Assembly: GCA_032209605.1 (NCBI GenBank)
Contig: JASFXZ010000001.1
Coordinates: 6,821,703-6,885,702, forward strand
From: Mactromeris polynyma
Lineage: Eukaryota; Mollusca; Bivalvia; Venerida; Mactridae
Direction of reading: 5' to 3'
Length of the DNA stretch: 64,000 bases
The stretch's first letter is position 1; every line of letters begins with the position of its first letter. The notes beneath the pieces are model-generated. The model had not been told where the DNA came from and did no database searches. It was given only the letters and a program-made list of their open reading frames with translations. Both the position numbers and the translations under genes were made by a program. This document shows, piece after piece, positions 45,409 to 55,291 of the stretch.

Positions 45409-47362
45409 AGACTGTGGTAAATCTAAATGCTACCATATTAATATGGGTACACTAAAAGTAATGTTACTTAATTTAAAACAAAGTCACTACATTTTTTTCA
45501 ATACACATTTTATTTCTAAACTAATGCTAAAGTATATGGGTATATAAAAATAAACAAAAGTAAAATCAATGTAATTGCACAATGAACATAAGATTCAAAC
45601 AAATCAATATTAAAATACAGTTAAGGTACATTTCTTCTTTCCGCATAACTGTTAAAGTATACAATGTCTCAAATAAAATACTAGTAGACAAACAAAAGAA
45701 GACAATTTCATGTACATAGGCCAATCATAAGCCATTTATTTACTAATTAATGTTTGAATTGAGTTCAGCATCATATAAAGAATACATTTATAATGTCACT
45801 CTTGTAATTCAGAATAAGCAATGGTCAATCAACATACTAGTATATCATGATATCGGCCTCAAGGGTAAGAAGCAATGCCAATATGTAAAATAATCAATAG
45901 GTCCTCTAACAACATGACAGCTTATAAAAATAGTCATCAGTACGACTTCTGAAAAAAACTAAATAATGTTGATAATAACGATTTGAAAGATAAAATATTG
46001 AGAATTTCAAACTAGACACATAAACAGTTGTGATAAGATAGCCGTAGACAAAGCAGTAAAAACAGTTACAGCATTATATCACATATATATGTAATACAAA
46101 CATACAGAGAGGTAGTAAATCACATTATTACAATAGATTGTAGTCAACAGTGTCTCCAAATTAACCAATTTATAGCAAACATCAACAAGGGTTCCTCACC
46201 CTTTTTCTTACCCTAATTGTATTAACCTTGTTTCGTTTCCCCAAAATCACAACATACGAGTATGTGTATTGTCCGAGTAGAAACAAAACAACTTCTCCTC
46301 AGTGCAAAACACACGTCTTAAAAAGTGGAAACAGCCAAATTGGGCAACAGTATAAATCAGTTGTCTCCCTCCATTTCCACATATGTGAATTTAAGGAAGA
46401 GTGACAAATTTCAATTTGCAACAGCAGAGGAAAGCCCATTTGTAATATGGGGAGGACTTTGAATACACATGTATATATACAATGAATTATCTTCATATTT
46501 TAGTCACAGGTTAATCTTGGCAAACAAGATGAAATATGCTTCTGAATACCAAAACATGTTCTTTTTTTAAATCTACACCATATTCAACAATATTTAGCCA
46601 GTCATGATTATCCACATCCTCAAGTTCAATGCCACTCCAAACTTTTCAAGATTTTTTAACTTTGATACCGGTAGTTATAAAGTAAATACAAAATAAATAG
46701 ACACATATTGGTGCTGACTTTCCCAGCGTATTTTACGCTTAGACAAAATTTGTCATTGCATGCATCAACAGTGACAAACAAAATTGAACACACAGTATGA
46801 CTTAATGTAAACACATTGTATACATACATGTACCAAAACATATGGGTCATTTATCAATAATGCCTTATTTACATTGGGAACAATAGCAGGCATAGAAGCC
46901 GATCAAATCATGTTTACATAATATGGGTCAATGCTTGCAGTGTCTGCTCAAATATTTCTTAAAGCCAAAATCTTGAAATAAACCACTAACAGTTTTATTC
47001 TTAAGATGCAAATAAATTCCAACATAACTGATAAATACTTCACCTTGCGTTCACTACTGTGTAAAGAAACACCTGGAATCAAGATATACGACCAGATGGT
47101 ACAAACATACAACACACGAGATAAAAAGATAAAATAATGCATGATTACCCTGATTCTGAGAATACAACAAACTGTATTAGGTCATACTCAATTCATGATT
47201 GATATAAATGATGTGATCTGTATTAATCATTACATTTGGCTAATAATGGTACTTTTAACTGATAGAATAACTGGAGTCAGTTACACATATCCATATATGC
47301 CTTCATACATTTTCTATATTTCTATAACAATATTAACAAATGATACAAAGAACAGTTTTAAT
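45409..47362. other. Intergenic DNA left of the hAT MITE
   Basis: AT-rich, with no supported gene and no clear repeat beyond short AT runs. Reading frames here are under 75 codons and show no splice context. Confidence 0.4.
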
Positions 47363-47994
47363 TAGGGATGTCAATAACCGTTCATTTTACTAACCGGTTA
47401 ACCGCTCAATCTTCCGACCAGTTAACCGGTTAACCGATTATCGGACACAATTATTAAAACGAACCTTTTCTGAAGGCAAATCAGGAGATTGCACCTCGAA
47501 AAGCGGAGATTGAGACTCAAATCGGGAGATTGCACCTCGAAAAGCGGAGATTGAGACTCAAATCGGGAGAATGCACCTCGAAAAGCGGAGATTGAGACTC
47601 AAATCGGGAGATTGCACCTTGAAAAGCGGAGTTTGAGACTCAAATCGGGAGATTGCACCTCGAAAAGCAGAGATTGAGACTCAAATCGGGAGAATGCACC
47701 TCGAAAGGAGATTGAGACTCAAATTGGGAGATTTTTTTGTGTGGCTGTAATATGGTCAATATCATGTCATTTCAGCGAACCAGTCGGGAATGAACTAAAA
47801 AATACCCCATAATAAAAATTCACGATGTTTACCTTTGAAAATGTGTCAAACAGTGATCGCATTATTGATTTTCACGGATTATCGGATAAAACATTGAAAG
47901 AATATGACCAACATAATTTCGCTAAAAATGTAAAAGTTATGCACTCATTTTTTTTTCGACTACTCAGTTAACCAGTTAACCGTCGACATCCCTA
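47363..47994. mobile_element. hAT-type MITE with perfect 8-bp target duplication
   Basis: The element starts TAGGGATGTCAATAACCG and ends CGTCGACATCCCTA. GTTTTAAT flanks it exactly at 47355-47362 and 47995-48002, an 8-bp duplication as for hAT transposons. Subterminal TTAACCGGTTAACC motifs occur near both ends (47395-47435 and about 47967-47982). At 47485-47730 there are about six copies of a 41-bp unit (GAGATTGCACCTCGAAAAGC, then GGAGATTGAGACTCAAATCGG). No transposase frame. It inserted about 90 bp beyond the stop codon of the CS-domain gene. Confidence 0.9.
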
Positions 47995-47996
47995 GT

Positions 47997-48002
47997 TTTA
48001 AT
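47997..48002 (-). terminator. ATTAAA poly(A)-like signal at the hAT insertion site
   Basis: On the minus strand ATTAAA lies 82 bp past the stop codon of the CS-domain gene and falls within the 8-bp target duplication. A second ATTAAA therefore sits on the far side of the element (47357-47362). Use of either is inferred. Confidence 0.35.
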
Positions 48003-48083
48003 TGAACCAAGCACTTGTAAATTAAGGCAATGTAGCAGTATGCACTTTCACACAATGTTTTCAGTTCTATATTATCCAATATT

Positions 48084-51000
48084 TTACTCTGTTTGACCTT
48101 CCTCCTCTTCTTCAGCAGTTTCTAAACCATTGTCGAGTTCCGGGTACCAGGATCTGTTCTGCTTTTTACACAAAAACAACAGTACTCTGTCTTCATCCAC
48201 CTATATTATAAAAGCATAGCTACGTTTATATCACTTACGAAGCAATAAAAAAATTAATCTCTTTTACTATGAATATGAACTTGTTCACTGACATTATTTA
48301 TGCAACGTTTTCAAAGTTTGAAGTCGAGATTGTGGAGGGTTTTCTGAGCATAAATTATTGCTTGACTATTTGATGGCCAATATAATGCAAGCTCAGTGAC
48401 TTATAAACTTACAAATGTACATGATAAAACATTCTTCACTCATATTTAACCAAGTTATCAACTTTGGGGTTAAATAAATATTTTTTGTGTATTCAGGAAT
48501 GGTATAAAACGATAACATGACATTTATTAAAACCTTTAAATACCAAAAAGTCAACAAGAGAAAAAAATATCAAACAATACGAAACAATTAATTGATTAAA
48601 GGCTCAGTCCAAATATTTGGACATTTAACGCTTGTCATTTTTATATGTATCATCTGTTATTTCATTTTTTTTATTCATTGTGAATGTCAAGCTTTGCCGG
48701 AAAATTAAAACATCACAAAAACAACACAAAGCGATGTCAAATTTATAGGATAAAGGTTATACTACTACATGTATAAGCAAATAGAATGCCATTAACATCA
48801 CTCACTACAGAATTCTGTATAGTAAAAGGTCTACATCCGAGAACATTATTGTAACATGAATCTTCTCTTAGCTCTTGTTCTTATCAAAAACATAAATCAT
48901 AATAGAAGCTTACAAACAAAGAATCATCCCTCATGAAGTTCTTGTATGGATACAAATTTGAACAATTATATTCTGATACCTCAAACAGCCAGTCATAGGA
49001 CAGTTTTACAGTTGTAGTACATAGTATATGATTTCAGTCAAACAAACGATAGTACATGGATTTTAATGGTTTTAAGTGTCACTTAAATGTGCATACATGG
49101 TTCACACACAAGGGATGTCACATAAAGTATGTTTTTACCTCATGATAACTACTGTCGGGATCTATTTCATATGGTAATCTTTTGATGTTCAGTTGATAGT
49201 GTTTGCCCTTCAAGCTACCTTTTTCACCATTTACAGTTAGACAGAATCCTCTAAAAAGGAAATAGAATGCATTCACTTATGATAAATGAAAACATAAAGC
49301 AGTAAAGTTTCAAATGAACAAAAATACAAATGTATCACTTTAGTTTGAGCATGATGACCAATTAATTTATCCTTAAATTTAACAGTATGTAATTCCAAGT
49401 AAAACATCAATAATGAGGAATTTTAAAGTACCATTTCTACAAATCTACAAAGTGCTTGTGATGGATAATCGGAGAAATTTCATAACAGATTATCGGATCA
49501 GTTTGAAAACTCATAATCGATAATCCAATCGGAAATAATCGAAACATCAAGCTTTTTTGTATATGTATAATGCTGACAGTTTAATTCATTTATACAAATT
49601 AATCTCTTTTTTAACTCCATTTAACATCAATGGGGTTTTATAACACTCCTATATCATAAGAACATTTTATCATTCAATGAATATTTGACTACTATGGACT
49701 AGATGTTTTGTACAATCATGACTATTAAGATTTGAAAGTATATCCGGGTTTATAACTTTAAAAATTGAATATTCATAATATTATCTAATTGAAATAACAC
49801 ATCAGTCAAAATTTCCAGTTATAATCGATTATTGTAGTTCTTAATCGATTGTCGTCAGATGTCTAGCGATTATTTTTCGATTATTTTCGATAATCGAACC
49901 ATCACTACATACAACATAGCCTTCATTGAAAAAGGCAATATGAATTATTTAAAATTTATTTTGTCCATTTATTTTTAAATACTGAATCTCTTACTGATTT
50001 TCGAATGCCGTCTCTAACTTTGCATTGGATGCTTTTTTCACAGCTTTAGGTAGAATTCCTCTCCTCACAATATCTGTGGAAGTTTTGAGATTTTTAACTG
50101 CCACTATCACTCGTATAAACCCATCTTTTTTCTTCTCATCACATGCTATAAGAGAAAGGACAATGTTCTTAATTAAGTTAAATATTGGGCATTTTTGAAA
50201 AGTCAAATAATTTTGTAGTCATTTCATTTTCCCCTAATACCATTTAATTAACTCATAACAGTGAGTTGTCCAAACAATTAGACAACCATGCTAGATCCTT
50301 CACGTTTACCTTTATTTTTCAATATTTGTTTTTTTATCTTTCATACTTTACCTTCATTGTCAAGCATGGAGTCTAGAAGCATCTCATCAATTTAACATGT
50401 AGCAAAGTCAGTCTCAGCACAAATTTGGATTATATTGTTTTATCACATATTTTTCGGATAGATATGTCAAATGCTGCCAAAATCTTATTTAGCTACATGC
50501 ATAACACCAATGAAAAACGCAAAAAATGGCAATTATCACAATTAATGTAAACAACATGCAGTATATGTCACCGCCCGCAATTACATTCGACTACCTATCA
50601 TATTTAGACTCAATTTGCATAATCAAGGCAAGTGTTTTATTCATGGTTTTTGTTGCAACTGTACCATAATTGATTATTTATTACTGTGTCGTAAGTTTTA
50701 TTGGTGAAATATTTGATGTTATACATATGCATAAATTGTCCCGACCAAATTTCAATCGGCCCCTATATAAAAAGTGCTACAGGAAAATGACGATATCCCA
50801 TATGACTCCGCTTTTGACAGAAAATGTAAAATATCATAAAAAATGAAGTTAAAACGTGAAGAATACAAATGCTTGGAGTTATATGTGTAGGACTAAACAG
50901 TGAGGTATTAACTAAACTGACTAACACCAAAATAAGAAAATGTTTGGCAAATTTGGTAGTCCAAAATAATAGACGTTTACATGCCCATTTAACCATCAAC

Positions 51001-51496
51001 ATTCATTATGTTGTTATTTAACATTTTACGTTCACTTTGCATAACCGGAAAATGTCAAAATGCGAAATAAGGTATGTAGGGTCTTATTTTAATATAGGAC
51101 TAGCAAATTTGGGCGACTATTATGGACATTACCCAATAGTACACCTTGGTACTGCAAATATAAGTAACTTTAAATTCAAGCCTAACATTGCAACAAATTG
51201 CATCTGACAGTAGAGTAACACGCATTGCTAAAACATAACCATACATTCGGTAACATGCAAGTTTATTTGCATTACCAGAATGTAAATATATACAAAGGGA
51301 GAGAACTGTGAAACGACAATCTCATTTACATGACAGAGTAAACGAAACTGCGTGCACTGTTAATTATGAAAGTTTCGATAAATCAATTACAAAATTGGAT
51401 GCATTGATTTGTGTTTATTTAATAGGTATGTGAGAATATAGGTAAAGATAAACCCGTAGCAGGAGTGATGTAAGTGATTTCGCCTTCTTCGGCCAT
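48084..51496 (-). CDS. Small CS-domain (CACYBP/p23-like) protein
   Basis: Four minus-strand exons join in frame: 51496-51454, 50145-49995, 49250-49139 and 48200-48084, giving 140 residues. The product shows the CS (p23/Hsp20-like) fold pattern: a first strand near 21-30, then FCLTVNG, GKHYQLNIKRLPYEIDP, and VDEDRVLLFLCKK followed by a conserved-type W. These are spaced like the CS domain of calcyclin-binding protein. The protein ends in an acidic EEEEEGQTE-type tail. CACYBP's N-terminal dimerisation domain and C-terminal SGS domain are absent, and about 25 extra residues sit between the first two strands. CS domains usually act as Hsp90 or ubiquitin-ligase adaptors; the role here is unknown. 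Exon 1 is the weakest part: its donor is GTTTAT, accepted because phase fits and the ATG region is CpG-containing. Exons 2-4 are firm. Confidence 0.7.
49458..49905. mobile_element. hAT-like MITE in an intron of the CS-domain gene
   Basis: The left end is GTGATGGATAATCGG. The right end, complemented, is GTGATGGTTCGATTATCG. Both ends carry many ATCGATTA/TAATCGAT motifs in opposite orientation (for example 49515-49525 and 49880-49895). No intact 8-bp target duplication was seen. No coding capacity. Confidence 0.55.
50957..51102. mobile_element. TAGTCC MITE, copy 2, with perfect 10-bp target duplication
   Basis: The element runs TAGTCCAAAATAATAGAC to TTAATATAGGACTA. GCAAATTTGG flanks it exactly at 50947-50956 and 51103-51112. 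A 9-11-bp duplication is the usual signature of Mutator-like transposons. The interior matches the copy at 26315. It lies in intron 1 of the CS-domain gene. Confidence 0.8.
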
Positions 51497-51732
51497 TGCG
51501 GTGTTGATGAAAATAATTTCACTTCCGTATACAGGGTGACACAAACGTTTACCAACCTCAGCACCGCACGAAAATGACTGACTGGTTCCGAACACAGATT
51601 GTTAATTTTAATAGCTGACAGCGGTGTCTTTGTTTACGGTGCAACCATGAGTTGACTCCAAGATAGACTGCAACCGTTTCTCATCGATGTGATTGATGAC
51701 TTCATAAAGTTTCTGACTCAAAGCTGGGACCA

Positions 51733-52026
51733 GAGGTGCGTTTTTTAGAGGTATGAAAGGTAGAATTCTACCTAGCGCTACGTAGAAAAAGTAACGGCGC
51801 CGTTTCTTAGACGTAGGAAAAGTAGCCCCTATCTTTAGATAGGTAGCGTGTTTTTATAGTGCTAGCTTTGCTAAACAAAATGGCTTCAATGCGGAACAGT
51901 GTCGTCTGGTCTGAAGGGCGCCATTTTATAGCTAGCGAAGCGTTCAAGCGTTTTTTTAGACAGCTACCTTTTCTACATTGGCTAACTTTTCTCGCTTACT
52001 TCAACTACCTCTAACAAACGCACCTC
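51733..52026. mobile_element. 294-bp terminal-inverted-repeat element, CpG-containing
   Basis: The left end is GAGGTGCGTTTTTTAGAGGT. The right end, complemented, is GAGGTGCGTTTGTTAGAGGT, so the inverted repeats match at 19 of 20 positions. The interior has several further short palindromes (GGCGCC, TAGCGCTA, CTATCTTTAGATAG). The element is clearly less AT-rich than its surroundings. No target duplication is certain. Confidence 0.7.
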
Positions 52027-52709
52027 AGCTCGAAGCAGGAACGTAATTTAAAAGTATCGATACACCTTCATCTCTGTATGTCCATGCCAAGGTAGGTAAC
52101 GCGGATGTCACACGAACATTCAAGTCAATACACTGTTCTTGACGAAATCTCGCCATTTACCAAAACATGTAACAGCATTAATGTGCAAACTAGAAACGAG
52201 TTTCACGATTTATACACTCTGCGAAATTAACACAACTACTGAATCGCCAAGCAACATATGCGTATTTATGATACAGAAATTGCGAACATATACTGTATGT
52301 AAACACCTTGGTGTGGACATTTAATTTATTCTATAATGGAACACCCACATGACGTATACTCTACATCACAAAGTAAATAGCACATTGTGCTTTCTAAGTA
52401 GAAACATGGACACACAGACACCACTAATATCATCATACAAAGAATAAGTTCGCCTCCAACAGTTACACTTGATTAAGTATTTCTTCTATACTGCGTCATG
52501 GTACCAAACAAGCCATGCTGCTATAAACTTGCTATGTAGAAATGATGCGTCAACGTATCAACTTGAAAAACAGTCACAGTGTATTCACGGTTTTTCGAAA
52601 TGATGGGTGGACTCGTCAAACAGGTGAATGATGATAATAATTATTATTTGCTGGAATGTAACTTACAAAGTGTACATTATATCTAACTTAAATTTAGTAA
52701 CACTTTCAG

Positions 52710-53285
52710 GCCCGGTTCCAGAAATTCCAGACTGGGGGGCAAACATGAGAAAATTTGAGCAATATATAGGTATGAAATGGTGGATGCTGGTGTATTTCGG
52801 GGTCTTAAATTTGAGGACTAATTCATGAGAATTGCACTTGTATTATTTTGTTAAAAATACAGAACGACCAATTCATACGAGAACCAACTTTTTAAAAAAT
52901 GTCCAGGGGTCACAACCTCCTGTACCAACAGTCAGATTTCCCCCAGAAAAGTTTACAATATAGTTATGAAATGGTGGCTTCTGGTGTATTTCTAGGTCTC
53001 AAAATTTGAGGACTCATTCATGAGAAATGACTAGTATTACACGCGTCTTGTTAAAAATACAGAACGACCAATCCATACAAGCACCAACATATTACAAACA
53101 TCTTTCAACCCCAGTCAGATAATCCCCGGAATTTTTTTACAATATAGGTATGAAAGGGTTGCTTCTGGTGCATTTTGGGGTCTAAAATTTGAGGATTCAT
53201 TCATGAGAAGTCCACTAGTATTATCTTGTTAAAATTGCAAAACTACCAATTCATACTAGTACCAATATGTTTTACTAATGTCCAC
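52710..53285 (+). repeat. Three tandem units of about 185-200 bp
   Basis: A block starting AATATAGKTATGAAATGGTG recurs near 52763, 52957 and 53141. Each is followed by a TCTGGTGTATTT-like block, AATTTGAGGACT, TTCATGAGAA and TTGTTAAAAATACAGAACGA. The units have diverged by substitutions and small indels. Confidence 0.8.
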
Positions 53286-53872
53286 TTGATGGCGATTCAT
53301 CGTTGACAACATTGATAGACGACGACAACCCAAAGGCAACGTTTTTGAACCGTACACTAGCATAGTCATGAACACTTATTGTGGCTGAAACATTTTAACA
53401 ACATATATTTTGATGACGGCTGCGCGGCAGCGGAAAATTAAAGATAAAAAAAGAAAATTCGTGTAATGTCAAATTATCATTATTGTACCTTTACTAGTAT
53501 TACATGATAGTTCTTTTTAAACATTTTTTAACAAAATGCGAAAATTAATATGAAAGGAGGCTTATTCGGGAAAAAATAAATTTCTTTAATCTTGCAAAAC
53601 TTTAGGCCCAAGTATTACATTCCCTTCCATAAATCATTGAATTGATTACAATTATTTAAAGAAAACTTTAATGAATTCAGTAGAGCTCATATCAGGTGTC
53701 AATTTTTCACAACTCGCCACTAAAACACCACCACGATAGATCTCTGTTACGTATGATGTTCAATAATCTGTGCTTTACAGACGCTTTCAACTTATGTATA
53801 TACATGTATATGCATGATAAGGAGATTGAAAGCGTCTGGCTGGTGTAGAGTGAGCATTCGATTCTTCTAGAC

Positions 53873-53978
53873 GGTCTCAAGGCCAATGAACACAACAGGG
53901 CGCCAAATTTTATGGCTATTGCTTCGGTCTCGAGGCCAATGAGCACAACAGGGAGCCACATTTTATGGCACTTGCTTT
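53873..53978. repeat. 53-bp tandem duplication
   Basis: GGTCTCAAGGCCAATGAACA at 53873 and GGTCTCGAGGCCAATGAGCA at 53926 begin two adjacent units that also share CACAACAGGG and ATTTTATGGC. They open a chance minus-strand frame. Confidence 0.8.
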
Positions 53979-55033
53979 GACTATATACTGGTAGTATACA
54001 AGAGGAAATCGACCATAAATCAATGCATTGTATTTAAAATAGTAGTAACCTTAAGACCTAATCAGTGGGTATAATGTTGTATTAGTAATAGAAAAATGTT
54101 ACTCCACAGCCGACTGTCCCAGCTAGGTTACATGTTATATATAGATCTAATTTCATATTACATGTGCGTATAAAAAACTACTGTAAATAACGGAAAGTCA
54201 CTGAGACAAAACAGAATAATAAACCTGTTATACAGTTTCAAGAGATCGGAACGGTCCCCAAAAGTTGTACATCTTACTTAAAGGGAAGTTATTACAATAT
54301 AATGGCGTGTCTCGATCTATAGAAGAAGGATCGCCTGGATAGACTGACAGTAAGTAAATGATTGGCAGATGTCTTTTAACCCATCGAAGTGCACCATATC
54401 ATCAATCACGCAGTGGAAATTCCAGCTACAACTAGTACCAGTCTGAAATCATCAGTAGTGGTAATATATTCTGCAAAACTAACGTATATTGTTTCTCGGT
54501 CTTCTAATATAGCATGATCCGATTCTCCACTAGACGCAAACTCTCTTGTATACACGTACTTACCAGCCTTATATTCGAATCAGAACGTTTTATGTACACA
54601 TACGATATTTATTCGTGATCACGATGTTCCAGAGTGGGCGCTGAGTCATCTCCGTCAACGGGAGTAATTGGTATGATGCGTTGTAAGAACTTTAATTGTT
54701 TCACAATCGATGTAAAATAAATAAGTTAATACCACGGACATATATATGTCAGTGTTGATACTAAACTAGAGTGGGCGCTGAAAAATACATAAAAGTAGAA
54801 TTATGCGGTATAATAATATAAAACTTTAATTAAAAGAAAGAATATGAAATTATTTAATATACACCACACCAATTTAAACATGAATTTATGTGAAACTAAG
54901 CATCCCAAAAAGCTGACGGATGTATTCCGTGGTGAGCATTAATTATCCTCTTTTTCAACTGAACCTATAGCTTTTTATTCGGCCCCCCACATTTGTATCG
55001 ACAATTCCGTTTAATTTGATGTGACAAATTTAC

Positions 55034-55196
55034 ATAGGTCCCCTCTAGAGATTTGACCACACGGGCAATCGATCGAAAGATTTTGAGACAGCCTGTACCT
55101 CATTCTCGACAGCTCTCGGATATTACCGTACCACTTCGTTACTCTACGAACACTGGACGTAGTTGGCCGAGATTTTCCGAATTTGTTGAATTCCAT
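55034..55196 (-). CDS. Candidate divergent first exon beside NOL10
   Basis: On the minus strand an ATG at 55196 opens 54 codons up to a possible donor (TAT|GTAAAT, exon end 55034). The frame continues to a stop at 55011. It starts 96 bp from the NOL10 start codon, in relatively CpG-rich DNA, as expected for a bidirectional promoter. The predicted peptide is basic (Arg-rich) with a CPCG motif and matches no family I know. No second exon was found on the left. It could equally be promoter DNA that happens to be open. Confidence 0.25.
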
Positions 55197-55225
55197 CACA
55201 GCTAGCTAAAATTACGTTACACCGT

Positions 55226-55237
55226 CAAGATGGCGAC
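55226..55237 (+). promoter_or_regulatory. YY1-like motif at the NOL10 promoter
   Basis: CAAGATGGCGAC matches the AAGATGGCGGC-type YY1 element found near transcription starts of many housekeeping genes. It is 55 bp upstream of the NOL10 start codon, between it and the divergent candidate exon. Its ATG opens only a short frame. Functional use is inferred. Confidence 0.45.
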
Positions 55238-55291
55238 GAAACTCATGTGTTGACGAAATTTACATGTGATTTGCCCATTTAATCTAGAAAA

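Larger units (their letters stand above)
51497..55195. other. Repeat-rich intergenic DNA between the CS-domain gene and NOL10
   Basis: This interval contains a TIR element at 51733, a three-unit tandem array at 52710-53285, and a 53-bp duplication at 53873. It would also include the promoter of the CS-domain gene just right of 51496. An exon-like segment at 52711-52771 belongs to the tandem array. No gene is supported. Confidence 0.5.

Noticed and set aside
52711..52771. Exon-like segment between CAG and GTATG on the plus strand
   Set aside because: It is part of the tandem array at 52710-53285, and its GGCCCGGTTCCAGAA text resembles repeat ends, not protein-coding sequence.
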